Shown: positions 14,806-23,121 of the stretch, one piece after another
Numbering within the stretch: position 1 is the stretch's first letter
Layout of the letters: each line of letters opens with the position of its first letter
NCBI RefSeq assembly: GCF_047718555.1
Contig: NZ_JBDNRK010000003.1
Span: 1-64,000 of the forward strand
Reading direction: 5' to 3'
Length of the DNA stretch: 64,000 nt
From: Clostridium_I sp047718555
GTDB taxonomy: Bacteria > Bacillota > Clostridia > Clostridiales > Clostridiaceae
Program-made: the position numbers and the translations under genes
The notes under the pieces: generated by a model
Seen by the model: the letters and a program-made list of their open reading frames with translations, nothing else
Told to the model about the DNA's origin: nothing
Database searches by the model: none

Positions 14806-17655
14806 ATGAAAGAAGAGAATACATATATTAAAAACTTAGAAGGTGCATATTTATTAAAAGCTGTAAATATTAAAACAAAAAATAAGAAAGATGAGATTAA
14901 ATTATTTAGTGCAACAATGCCTTATAGTATAGAAATAAAAAGACTAAACGAATACTTTCCAAAAGAAATATATTTAAGAGAAAATAAACAATATACTGAT
15001 GCATTTATTAATGTAAAGTTTTCGGAAGATTACTTTATAATGCAGAATAATAGAAATGAGGATGCTGTTAAATACATAGTAAATAAAGTTCATAAAAAAG
15101 TGATTTTTAAAGTTTCAGATTGTAAAAAGATAAAAAGACTCAAGAAAAAGAAGAACATTATCATGCATAAGAAAAGAATCCGAGACTACATATACATAAA
15201 TGGTTTTTACATAGGAGAGCAGCATTATAGATTTTATAAGCGTGGATCATCCAAAGCTAAAACTGGAACAGATATATTTTGCAAGGGTGAATTATATGAC
15301 AAATTAATTAATCGTAGTAGGTTAGGGATTAAATTTAGTGAAAGTACCGATAAAAAAGATAGAGAAGAATGTGATATTACAAGTCTTCATGCATACCAAG
15401 CATTAATTATGAGTAGTTTGACTACCACGATAAAATTATATCCTAATGAAATATTAATGTTGGATGATATTTATGGTAAAAAATTTGAATCTATTGCTAG
15501 TGTTACAAGATGGAATGAAAAAACTAAAAAATTAGAAACTAAAACTGAAGAACATTTTTGGCAGCAAAATTGTCTTACGGATGGACAAGGGCTTATGGAA
15601 GAGTCGGTGTTTCAAGAATATAAAAAATTGCAAAATAAAGGAATGGCTTTATTGAGATCAGATTTCTTTAAATGTTGTGCATTTAATACAAAACTTCATG
15701 AGTATTGGAAGAATCAAGAACAAGAAGTTACTGAAATAGTTGAAAAACTAGATGGAGTACCTACAGGTAGGATATTAAAAACTAGCGAAATAAAATTAGT
15801 GATTACACCTAATAGCTTAAAATGGCTTAAATTTGCCTATAAGGAACAATTTAATGGTGATAGAATTAAGTGCTATTTACACTGGTTAAATAATATAGAT
15901 GAAATATTCGGGGTCGTTAAATATGATAAACAGGGCAATTATGGAAATTACAATAGAACCACATACCAGTTATTAAATTCAATGCCTTTATCAAAGCCAG
16001 ATATAAAGGAACTTATACAACCTGAAATTGATTATGTAATGAATCTTAAAAACAATATAGCTTATCTTAAAAATTACATAAATTATGAAGAAAAAGATAG
16101 TATCCAGCTAAGCAATTATGTACAACATAACAGTGTTTTGAAATCTATAGAAGATAAATATTCTACTAAGGATATGCTAAGCAATTTATTACTAATTAAT
16201 GAGAATATTAGATATACTCAGCAATTTAAGGACTTCAAAAAAGAACAAATTAATTACTATGAAGAGAATTTGCGTCATGGAAAAATTAGATTAAAAGATA
16301 CCATATATGTAACAATCGTTTCAAATCCATATGAGATGTTACAAGCTACTATAGGAAAATATAAGCAAGGTGAATGTATTGCTGAAGGTAGAGAAATATG
16401 GTGCTCATATTATAAAGATAAAGATATACAAGAGTTTTGTTTATCAAGAAATCCTCATATAAATGGTGGTAATGTAATTTTTGCAGTTAGTAAATTTCAT
16501 GATGAATATGATTGGTTTAATTTAACAGATAATATTATGATATGTAATTTCAACGACAATGACTTTCCACAAAGAGCCCAGGGATGCGATACTGATAGTG
16601 ATACAATATTAATTTTACCTGCATTAGCATCTAAAGCAAAGGATTGTGAAGAAGATTATCCTACACCAATAAATGAAGTTAATGGTGAGAAAAAAATAAG
16701 ATACAATACTATGAAGGATTTAGCTAAATTAGATAATGTACTGGCAAATGGATATACGGGTAAGATTGTAAATAAATCACAGATAATGAATTCCTATATG
16801 CATAAAGCTATTGCAGAAGGTGCAAGTAGAAAAGTAATAGATAAATTATATGAAGCATCAAGTCTATTATCAAGCTTGTCACAAATTGAATTAGATAAAA
16901 GTAAAAAAAGTTTTGATAATATATCTATGTCGAAAGAACTAGCTAAAATAAATCATATTAAAGATGAAAATGACAGGGAAATATTAAAGTTTAAAAAGTA
17001 CACTGTAGTTAAGTGGAAAAATGGAAAGAGAATAACGAAAAAAAGAAAATTAATGATAGTTCCTAATTTCTTTGATGTAGTTGCAGAAGATAATACATAT
17101 AGAACTATGCAAAGTTTTGATACCCCAATGGACTATTTGCAAGAAATTTTAGATAAAGAAATACATAAACCTAAACCAATGCCAAAATTAACATTTAAAG
17201 ATTTACTAGTTAAAAAGGCTAAAAATTTAGGTGGTAAATCTAATTCAGACCAAGTCAATGATCTATGGGAAATTGTTGGTGCAGCCTGTAAGAAATTAAA
17301 TGGATTAGAGATGAATAAATCTCTTGATGATAAATCAAAAAAGAATATAAGGATTAGTATTAAGAAAAAAGCCATTGAAGAGTTAAGAAAGAAGAAAATT
17401 AATAGTAATACTATCCTAGTAATTCTAAAAAAAGCTTTTGGAGTAATCTCAGAAAAAGGTACTAATTACAAAAAATATGGCTTAAAGGTCTTGAACCTTC
17501 TATATTATGCAAAACAATTTGAAACATTAGCATGTTTTCTTAATACAGATACATCAAGTGAAGAAGTATTAGTTCCTGATGAAAATGGGGAAATTAACAT
17601 ATTTGGGACAAGATATAGTGGAAAAGTTAGGAAAGAAATCTCAGAATCAGCTTAG
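14806..17655 (+). CDS. single-chain two-barrel RNA polymerase-like protein (YonO/QDE-1 type)
   Basis: The 949-residue protein carries, in order, motifs I match to the cellular RdRP/YonO superfamily: LTDGQGLM (DGQG at 259-262, like the FSDGIGKIS motif), SDFFKCCAFNT (285-295, the first-barrel lysine strand), CLSRNPHINGGNVIF (545-559, like V.RNPCLHPGD) and GCDTDSDTILIL with D595, D597, D599. The last equals the metal-binding DxDGD motif except Ser for Gly. After it come a K.QIMNSYMHKAIAEG segment and LSSLSQIELDKSKKSF, which resemble the NxHL and LSxLAVDFxK segments of eukaryotic RdRPs. It probably makes RNA from the phage genome; RNA-templated activity cannot be excluded. It follows a strong AAAGGAGG site. 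The call is from motif reading, without a search. Confidence 0.75.
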   Translation: MKEENTYIKNLEGAYLLKAVNIKTKNKKDEIKLFSATMPYSIEIKRLNEYFPKEIYLRENKQYTDAFINVKFSEDYFIMQNNRNEDAVKYIVNKVHKKVIFKVSDCKKIKRLKKKKNIIMHKKRIRDYIYINGFYIGEQHYRFYKRGSSKAKTGTDIFCKGELYDKLINRSRLGIKFSESTDKKDREECDITSLHAYQALIMSSLTTTIKLYPNEILMLDDIYGKKFESIASVTRWNEKTKKLETKTEEHFWQQNCLTDGQGLMEESVFQEYKKLQNKGMALLRSDFFKCCAFNTKLHEYWKNQEQEVTEIVEKLDGVPTGRILKTSEIKLVITPNSLKWLKFAYKEQFNGDRIKCYLHWLNNIDEIFGVVKYDKQGNYGNYNRTTYQLLNSMPLSKPDIKELIQPEIDYVMNLKNNIAYLKNYINYEEKDSIQLSNYVQHNSVLKSIEDKYSTKDMLSNLLLINENIRYTQQFKDFKKEQINYYEENLRHGKIRLKDTIYVTIVSNPYEMLQATIGKYKQGECIAEGREIWCSYYKDKDIQEFCLSRNPHINGGNVIFAVSKFHDEYDWFNLTDNIMICNFNDNDFPQRAQGCDTDSDTILILPALASKAKDCEEDYPTPINEVNGEKKIRYNTMKDLAKLDNVLANGYTGKIVNKSQIMNSYMHKAIAEGASRKVIDKLYEASSLLSSLSQIELDKSKKSFDNISMSKELAKINHIKDENDREILKFKKYTVVKWKNGKRITKKRKLMIVPNFFDVVAEDNTYRTMQSFDTPMDYLQEILDKEIHKPKPMPKLTFKDLLVKKAKNLGGKSNSDQVNDLWEIVGAACKKLNGLEMNKSLDDKSKKNIRISIKKKAIEELRKKKINSNTILVILKKAFGVISEKGTNYKKYGLKVLNLLYYAKQFETLACFLNTDTSSEEVLVPDENGEINIFGTRYSGKVRKEISESA

Positions 17656-17730
17656 TAGGGATAATGTTAATCAAAATAAATAGGGTGTGCCCTGAATGGG
17701 GCATACCTTACAATAAGGGAGGTAACAACT

Positions 17731-17907
17731 ATGATTAAAGATTTTAGATACATATACAATATGGAACAGGCAAATTTTTATTTAAAAAATGGATTGGTTC
17801 CAGTAGGTTTTGGCACAGGAGTAAAACAAGATGTTTATATAAAATTTAAAGATTGTGAAAGATTACAGGAAATATTTAAGAATTGGATGGATAGAAAAGA
17901 TAAATAA
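17731..17907 (+). CDS. second small DUF5659-like protein
   Basis: A 58-residue protein (MIKDFRYIYNMEQANFYLKNG...VYIKFKDCERLQEIFKNW) starts at ATG 17731 after a strong AAGGGAGGT site. Its strand/helix pattern and ending (V.IKF.....LQEIFKNW) resemble DUF5659 and the protein encoded at 14586. It lies between the polymerase-like and helicase genes, suggesting one operon. The direct role is unknown. Confidence 0.6.
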   Translation: MIKDFRYIYNMEQANFYLKNGLVPVGFGTGVKQDVYIKFKDCERLQEIFKNWMDRKDK

Positions 17908-17931
17908 GATTGTGGAAGGAAGTTTTGATTG

Positions 17932-19593
17932 ATGAAAAAATTAAATTTAAAGTGGGTTACTGATAGCATAGGTGAAGATTATAAAGAATGGGATGAAGGA
18001 GATATTATTATCCTTCAAGCACAAACAGGAACAGGAAAAACATATTTCATTAAAAATAAATTAATTAATTACATAAACCCTTACGAAAGATTACTTCTAG
18101 TCTGTAATAGAATTAATTTAAAAAGACAATTAAAAATAGATTTATTAAAAAAATATCATTTGGATGTTCCTCATATTAAAGATAAAGATGGTAATGATAC
18201 TAAAAAAATAGATTTAAAAGCTTTAGATAGAATATATCAAATTGAAAATATAACAATTAAAAGTTATCAAAGTATTGGACAAATGGCAATTAACCATGAG
18301 TATGATGGTAAAGAAATGGATTTAACATATGATTATATAGTTATGGATGAAGCACACTATATTCTTGCAGATGGAGGTTTTAATAACAAATGTCGTTTAG
18401 CCTACAAATATCTTGTTAAGCAACATATGCCTAATACAGTTAAAATATTTATATCTGCAACAATGGAAGAAGTAGAAGTACCTATAATTCACAAAGTTCA
18501 AAATACTAAAACTTTAGGTTATAAACCAAAATTAAAACAATATTATACTGGAACAGATTATAGTTATGTAAATCCAATATATTTTCAAAATAATTTAAGT
18601 ATAATAATTAATTCAATTAAAAATGATAAATCTGATGAAAAATGGCTTATATTTGTAACATCTAAAGACAATGGTAGAAAGATACAAAAAGAATTAGGTG
18701 ATGAAATATCTTCATGTATATTTAAAGATACTAAAAATGAAGAATTAGAGAGCATAATACAAGATAGTAAATTTAATAAAAAAGTTCTTATAGCAACAAA
18801 AGTAATTGATAATGGAATTAATATAGTAGATGATAAATTAACTAATATAGTTATTATGGCATGGGATAGAATAACATTTATACAGGAATTAGGTAGAAAA
18901 AGAATAGACATAGAAAATCCACAACAAATAAATTTGTACATACCAACTAAATTTATGAAAAGTTTTATGATGAAATCAAATGAATGTGAATATCAATTAG
19001 GTGAAATAAAGTTATTAGAAGAAGATCCAAATGCTTTTAACAAAAAATATGATAATGATATGGTAGAAATATCAAAAATGAATCATCTATTTTTTCATGA
19101 AAATATGAAAACTGGCACTGGTAAATGGATGATAAATCTAATGGGTAAAGCAAGAACTAATATAGATTTAAAGTTCTATAAACAAATGATGATGTTATTT
19201 AAAAAAGATAGAAAATTTGCATTTATACATACACAATTAAGTTGGCTTGGATTAGATGATACATTTAATGAAAGCAAATTAGTGGAGGAAGTTGCCTTGG
19301 AAGATGAAGTAGAATCATTAGAAGAATATTTAAATAATGCATATAATAATGATATTAGATATGATAAAAAAACATTTATTAATGAAATAGAAAAAATTAT
19401 TGAACATTGTATTGGTAGTAATTTAGATGAATTACTTAATAAATTAGATGGTGGTAATAATAGAAATAGAGGTCTAAAACAATATAATAAATTATTTAGT
19501 TTGTTAGAATTTGATTATATTGTTACAAGTAAAAAATTTAAAATTAATGGAAAATTAAAAACTAAATGGATAATTGTTAAAGAAGATAAATAA
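17932..19593 (+). CDS. superfamily 2 DEAH helicase
   Basis: The 553-residue protein shows a full set of SF2 helicase motifs: Walker A QTGTGKT (31-37), DEAH (139-142), SAT (175-177), a second RecA-like domain with KWLIFVTSKDNGRKI, the KVLIATKVIDNGINI segment, and motif VI QELGRKR (318-324). The C-terminal 200 residues are lysine- and asparagine-rich and not recognised. ATG 17932 is chosen over TTG 17929 for spacing from GGAAGGAAG. It probably unwinds DNA or RNA in replication or transcription with the polymerase-like protein two genes upstream. A GC-rich terminator follows. Confidence 0.88.
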   Translation: MKKLNLKWVTDSIGEDYKEWDEGDIIILQAQTGTGKTYFIKNKLINYINPYERLLLVCNRINLKRQLKIDLLKKYHLDVPHIKDKDGNDTKKIDLKALDRIYQIENITIKSYQSIGQMAINHEYDGKEMDLTYDYIVMDEAHYILADGGFNNKCRLAYKYLVKQHMPNTVKIFISATMEEVEVPIIHKVQNTKTLGYKPKLKQYYTGTDYSYVNPIYFQNNLSIIINSIKNDKSDEKWLIFVTSKDNGRKIQKELGDEISSCIFKDTKNEELESIIQDSKFNKKVLIATKVIDNGINIVDDKLTNIVIMAWDRITFIQELGRKRIDIENPQQINLYIPTKFMKSFMMKSNECEYQLGEIKLLEEDPNAFNKKYDNDMVEISKMNHLFFHENMKTGTGKWMINLMGKARTNIDLKFYKQMMMLFKKDRKFAFIHTQLSWLGLDDTFNESKLVEEVALEDEVESLEEYLNNAYNNDIRYDKKTFINEIEKIIEHCIGSNLDELLNKLDGGNNRNRGLKQYNKLFSLLEFDYIVTSKKFKINGKLKTKWIIVKEDK

Positions 19594-19621
19594 TTAATAA
19601 TTGAATAATAGTATAGCAGAC

Positions 19622-19646
19622 AACCCCCCGTACCTTGGGGGTTTTC
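19622..19646 (+). terminator. GC-rich terminator after the helicase gene
   Basis: AACCCCC (19622-19628) pairs with GGGGGTT, followed by TTTCC. It stands out in the AT-rich surroundings. A second dyad (GAAGC/GCTTC, about 19656-19696) follows immediately. Confidence 0.75.
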
Positions 19647-19909
19647 CGCACCTTTCCCGAAGCTATCTTTCATAATTTCTCGCTATCGCTTCGAAAGTTA
19701 TTCAAGATGTACATTATTTTTATTTTTAATTAGTAGATAATATATTTAAAGTATCCTAAATTAGTCAGGTATACAAAATTGTGAGTAAATTATAATAATA
19801 TAATATGGTCACAAAAAAGTATACCTAAAGTTTAGTTTAAATTTAAAATATATTGTAAAATTATTAGAAGTTTATATTTAACAGAAAAATAATCCAAAAA
19901 AATATATTA

Positions 19910-20084
19910 TTGACACAAAATCTTAAAAATATTGTGTAGTGCAACGGAACAATTTTTTAAGTTTTGGGCAAAGGCTGATAAATTTGCAAGTGAAACGTAG
20001 CAATATTTATTAGACTAACGCCATGTGCACAGGATAATTTATGATATAATTTACATTAATATGTAATATTGAGGAGGAGATTAT
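19910..20084 (+). other. possible structured leader of the next gene
   Basis: In the 491-base gap after the helicase gene, a TTGACA (19910-19915) precedes a segment with good pairings. CTGATAAAT pairs with ATTTATTAG, enclosing TTGC/GCAA, and GTGCA (about 19939) can pair with TGCAC (about 20025) to close a multibranched fold. Then come a TATAAT-like box and a GAGGAGGAG ribosome binding site. It does not fit a riboswitch consensus I know. Confidence 0.35.
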
Positions 20085-20567
20085 ATGCCACTATTAAAAA
20101 ATGCATTATTAAAGAAAATGCCAGTTGGTGTTGATGAAAGGATTGATCCTAAAATAAAATTATATGCAACCACTGAAATAGATGAAAGAATAGGAAAATT
20201 GTTTTGCTTTGCTTCTATGAAATTATCAGATCAATTAGAATATGAAAAAATGAAAGATGTTCCAACGTGTTGCTGTGTATTTACTGATGGAGAAGAAATA
20301 ACTTTTACATTAAAAGAAAATCAATTTGGAGCTCATTTGCATTTTTGTTGGTATCCTGTTGAGAAATGGTTAAAAAACGATTATTCTAATACCGAAATAA
20401 TAAAGTGTATATTAGAAGAATTTTGTCATTTTTATTGGAATATAGAAGATGAAGTAGAAGTGTGCTATAAAGTATTAGAAATTATGAAAAGAATAGATGA
20501 TAGACTTAAACTTGAAGACTTATATGATGATAACAATATAGAGTACCGAAAACAAATAAAGGAATGA
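20085..20567 (+). CDS. hypothetical phage protein
   Basis: The 160-residue protein (MPLLKNALLKKMPVGVDERIDPKIKLYATTEID...) begins with a basic helix and includes a VPTCCCVFTDGEEITFTL segment and an aromatic HLHFCWYPVEKWL stretch. It looks soluble and mixed alpha/beta. GAGGAGGAG precedes the ATG closely and a terminator follows, so it is a single-gene unit. I do not recognise the family. Confidence 0.6.
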   Translation: MPLLKNALLKKMPVGVDERIDPKIKLYATTEIDERIGKLFCFASMKLSDQLEYEKMKDVPTCCCVFTDGEEITFTLKENQFGAHLHFCWYPVEKWLKNDYSNTEIIKCILEEFCHFYWNIEDEVEVCYKVLEIMKRIDDRLKLEDLYDDNNIEYRKQIKE

Positions 20568-20574
20568 AATTATT

Positions 20575-20600
20575 GACTTGAATTTATTCAGGTCTTTTTT
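20575..20600 (+). terminator. terminator
   Basis: GACTTGAA (20575-20582) pairs with TTCAGGTC (20587-20594) and a T6 run follows, ending the gene at 20085-20567. Confidence 0.85.
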
Positions 20601-20958
20601 AATGCTCAAAAAAAAGATGCGGCAATGTGTAAATGAAGGTTAGTTCATATTTTGAAAAAAATAAAAACGGCTGAAAAAGTTTACAACACACTTCAAACGT
20701 AGTTATATCAATGATTTTAGGACATGCCTCAATGGAACTATATGGTATAGTATAATAATATATACATATCTAAATTATAGCATATATGATTGCATAAAAT
20801 CAATATGTTTTTAAAAATAATCTCGGGAAAATCTAAATTATTTTTGGGGTTTGGGTGTTTTCTCTTCAATTAAATGCCCAAATAATTTGCTAGTAGGACA
20901 ACTTATATACAGATAGGTTGTTTTATTATATATTTTCTTCTTTCTTTTCTTTCATAAT

Positions 20959-21019
20959 ATATATATTTATACTGGCTAGGGATTGTCCTCACTTTCACCT
21001 GACCAGTATAAATATATAT
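20959..21019. repeat. 17-bp perfect inverted repeat
   Basis: Bases 20959-20975 (ATATATATTTATACTGG) are the exact reverse complement of 21003-21019. The 27-base loop can pair further (CTAGG with CCTGA, partly). It abuts the first copy of the covarying hairpin at 21020 and lies in a gene-free stretch of 1.2 kb (20568-21767). Confidence 0.7.
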
Positions 21020-21073
21020 CAAATTTTAAAATGAGTTTACTATTAATATATAGTAGATTGATTCTAAAGTTTG
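21020..21073. repeat. covarying hairpin motif, copy 1
   Basis: The outer stem CAAATTTTA (21020-21028) pairs over 9 bp with TAAAGTTTG (21065-21073). Inside are AAATGAGTTTACT and AGTAGATTGATTC, with an inner stem TTTACTAT/ATAGTAGA. The inner part is nearly identical to copy 2 while the outer stem differs in sequence and keeps its pairing, which is the mark of selected structure. Confidence 0.65.
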
Positions 21074-21214
21074 ATACGCTTTAGGCATTTTTGAGAAAAT
21101 ATGATAAATTATGGTAAGCGTTATGGTGATTCCGTAGTTCAGTTCGAATCTGACCGCCTCCAAAAATCGTGAGAATCACTCTTGGGAGGTTATTTCCTTA
21201 AAAAGAAGTAACCT
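21074..21214 (+). ncRNA. structured segment with a tRNA-like 3' end
   Basis: Between the two hairpin copies ACGCTT (21076-21081) pairs with AAGCGT (21116-21121) and GTGATTC (21126-21132) with GAATCAC (about 21173-21179). Inside the latter, GTAGTTCAG runs straight into TTCGAATCTGACCGCCTCCA, which reads like the start of a tRNA D arm fused to a T arm plus acceptor strand. CCTCC can alternatively pair with GGAGG at 21185, and GAGGTTA with TAACCTC (to 21214). No full cloverleaf exists. It may be a tRNA remnant or a tRNA-like domain. Confidence 0.35.
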
Positions 21215-21220
21215 CAATAT

Positions 21221-21269
21221 TTTATCTTAAAATGAGTTTACTTATAAAGTAGATTGATTCTAAGATAAA
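21221..21269. repeat. covarying hairpin motif, copy 2
   Basis: The outer stem TTTATCTTA (21221-21229) pairs perfectly over 9 bp with TAAGATAAA (21261-21269). The inner sequence AAATGAGTTTACT...AGTAGATTGATTC matches copy 1 except for a shorter apical loop. Differences in the outer stem are compensated on both strands. Confidence 0.65.
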
Positions 21270-21438
21270 TATTATATCTTAGAATAAGAATTTATTATTT
21301 TTTACGTATAAGTACTCTTAAATGTTTTTTAAACGAAATCCACATTTTAGGCTTTTATTTTTAATTTATTTTTTATATATTTATATATAAAATTTAATAT
21401 AGTTCCGATGCTTAACGGGGTTAAAAAATGAAAGCAAT

Positions 21439-21468
21439 GAGACTGCTGAAATGTAGTCTCTATTTTTT
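21439..21468 (+). terminator. terminator-like hairpin
   Basis: GAGACT (21439-21444) pairs with AGTCTC (21455-21460) before TATTTTTTA. It could end a transcript from the structured region at 20959-21269. Confidence 0.55.
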
Positions 21469-21524
21469 ATTAAAATATCTTAAAATGTTTTATACATTGT
21501 TATGGGACTCCACATCCCTTTTTT

Positions 21525-21618
21525 TGAGTATATATAGAGAGCATCTAGTTATTAGGTGCTTTTTATTATGTATTCAAAGTGGAGTTTGATAAGAGTGTAT
21601 AAGAGATTTATATACTCA
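21525..21618 (+). other. paired leader region and terminator-like stem before the HNH gene
   Basis: TGAGTATATA (21525-21534) pairs over 10 bp with TATATACTCA (21609-21618). Inside, AGCATCT (21540-21546) pairs with AGGTGCT (21554-21560) before a T5 run, a terminator shape. ACTCCAC (about 21507) can also pair with GTGGAGT (about 21589), competing with it. The arrangement looks like a folded leader for the HNH gene. Confidence 0.45.
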
Positions 21619-21767
21619 AAAATAAAACGTGGAAAGGATGTGAATGGCATGTTGCTATTTAATAAAGGTATGAGGAAGAGTAGGTGGAGCTGTCAGAGGA
21701 CACTAAAAGTATAAATATATACAATCTAAGATACGATCAAATAGGAATCAATAAATGCTAAAAAGAA

Positions 21768-22352
21768 ATGGAACAATTAACAACAAAAAAACAAAATAAA
21801 TTAAATGAGGTAAGTTATGACAATAGACTTGTAAAAAAGGCATACCAAACATGGAGTAATATGATGACTAGATGTTACAATAAAAAATGGCAGGAGAAAT
21901 TTCCAACTTATATTGGTTGTAGTGTGTGTGACGAATGGCATGATTATCAAGTTTTTGCTAAATGGTTTTATGATAATTATTATATTATCAATGGGCATAG
22001 GATGGATCTAGATAAGGATATATTAATTAAAGGTAATAAAATTTATAGTCCTAATACTTGTGTATTTGTACCACATTTCATTAATGCATTATTTATTAAA
22101 AAAGATGCTAATAGGGGTGATTTACCTCTAGGCGTTGCAATAACAGAATGTGGATATTATTTAGCACAATGTAGTGTACCAGATGTAGGATTAAAACATT
22201 TAGGTAATTATAAAACACCAAAAGAAGCATTTAATGCATATAAGGAATTTAAGGAGCAATTAATCAAAGATATTGCAGATACATATAAGGATAAGATTTC
22301 TAAAAGGTTATATGATGCTTTATATTTATATAAAGTAGAAATAACTGATTAA
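21768..22352 (+). CDS. HNH/AP2-type phage DNA-binding endonuclease-like protein
   Basis: The 194-residue protein has the pattern YQTWSNMMTRCYNKK...PTYIGCSVCDEWHDYQVFAKWF followed by LDKDILIKGNKIYSPNTCVFVP. This is characteristic of phage proteins that combine an HNH-like zinc-stabilised fold (the N-terminal C..C and DKD/N..YSP segment) with an AP2-like DNA-binding C-terminus. Such genes behave as free-standing homing endonucleases. The ribosome binding site is weak. It is flanked by terminators and lies in a gene-poor zone, consistent with insertion as a mobile gene. Whether it is active cannot be told. Confidence 0.7.
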   Translation: MEQLTTKKQNKLNEVSYDNRLVKKAYQTWSNMMTRCYNKKWQEKFPTYIGCSVCDEWHDYQVFAKWFYDNYYIINGHRMDLDKDILIKGNKIYSPNTCVFVPHFINALFIKKDANRGDLPLGVAITECGYYLAQCSVPDVGLKHLGNYKTPKEAFNAYKEFKEQLIKDIADTYKDKISKRLYDALYLYKVEITD

Positions 22353-22378
22353 AAATATACATATAAAATTGAAAAATG

Positions 22379-22415
22379 AGTAGGATTTGTGGGGAACAAC
22401 CACCACCTACTTTTA
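22379..22415 (+). terminator. terminator after the HNH gene
   Basis: AGTAGG (22379-22384) pairs with CCTACT (22406-22411) and an inner GTGG/CCAC extends the stem; TTTT follows. Confidence 0.7.
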
Positions 22416-22504
22416 AATAAATAATAAATATTTTTATAAAAGAAGGAAATTAAACTAATATTGTAGAATAGAGTGATAAAATACAATATTAGGGAGATGG
22501 GATT

Positions 22505-23083
22505 ATGTCAGATGATAAAAATATGTATGTAACAAGTGTAATTAATTTAGATTTATGGAATGCTGCAAAATGGAAAGCAACTTTTGTAGCATCTGATGGT
22601 ATTAATATACCAATATTAGGATTGGCTTTTGAGAATGAAAAGGCTGGTAAAAAAATATTTGAAGAATGGATAAAACGATTTGGAGATAAAGATATATTCG
22701 ATGAAATAAGAGTAGCAATTATCGAAGGAGATATACCTGGTGAAGAAGCTGGATATACAGTGCATATAAATACTGCTACTGAGAATATAATAAGAAGGCT
22801 TAAGGCAAATAATATTAAACCAGAAGATACATTAATTATGACAATTGGCAGATATAATAGAATGAATCCTGAACCAGATTCAAAAAATTTATCTTTTTTT
22901 AAACAAGAATACTTAAAACATAAAAGATATAAACTTATTCCCGCATATATAACAAAAGATTTGCAGATAAAACCATTTTTTAATTTATCAATTGAAAAGC
23001 AAGAAGTTATATTTAGAAATACAAAAGATATTGATGAAAATGACTTAGATTATGTAGTATTTAATAAAAACGTTGGAAAGTAG
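22505..23083 (+). CDS. hypothetical protein
   Basis: The 192-residue soluble protein (MSDDKNMYVTSVINLDLWNAAKWKATFVASDG...) contains ILGLAFENEKAGKKIFEEWIKRFGD, a strand-helix unit often seen in standalone bacterial proteins of unknown role. The ribosome binding site GGGAGATGGG precedes the ATG. A promoter (TAATACAATATT area, near 22480) may lie close by. It opens a run of four to five small genes before the packaging module. No enzymatic motif is visible. Confidence 0.6.
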   Translation: MSDDKNMYVTSVINLDLWNAAKWKATFVASDGINIPILGLAFENEKAGKKIFEEWIKRFGDKDIFDEIRVAIIEGDIPGEEAGYTVHINTATENIIRRLKANNIKPEDTLIMTIGRYNRMNPEPDSKNLSFFKQEYLKHKRYKLIPAYITKDLQIKPFFNLSIEKQEVIFRNTKDIDENDLDYVVFNKNVGK

Positions 23084-23121
23084 AGTAAAATAATATAATA
23101 TTCCATAAGAAGGTGAATTAT

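Noticed and set aside
19930..20040. Possible cyclic-di-GMP riboswitch (GGGCAAA-like string in the leader)
   Set aside because: The second conserved block (GACGCAAAGC-like) and the tetraloop/receptor pattern are missing, so only a generic folded leader is claimed.
21020..21073. Kink-turn in the repeated hairpin
   Set aside because: Tandem G-A pairs can be drawn, but the bulge geometry does not fit a standard kink-turn in either copy.
21480..22420. Group I intron hosting the HNH gene
   Set aside because: No P7/S-type core sequence or exon continuity was found. The flanks are non-coding and carry terminator-like stems instead.
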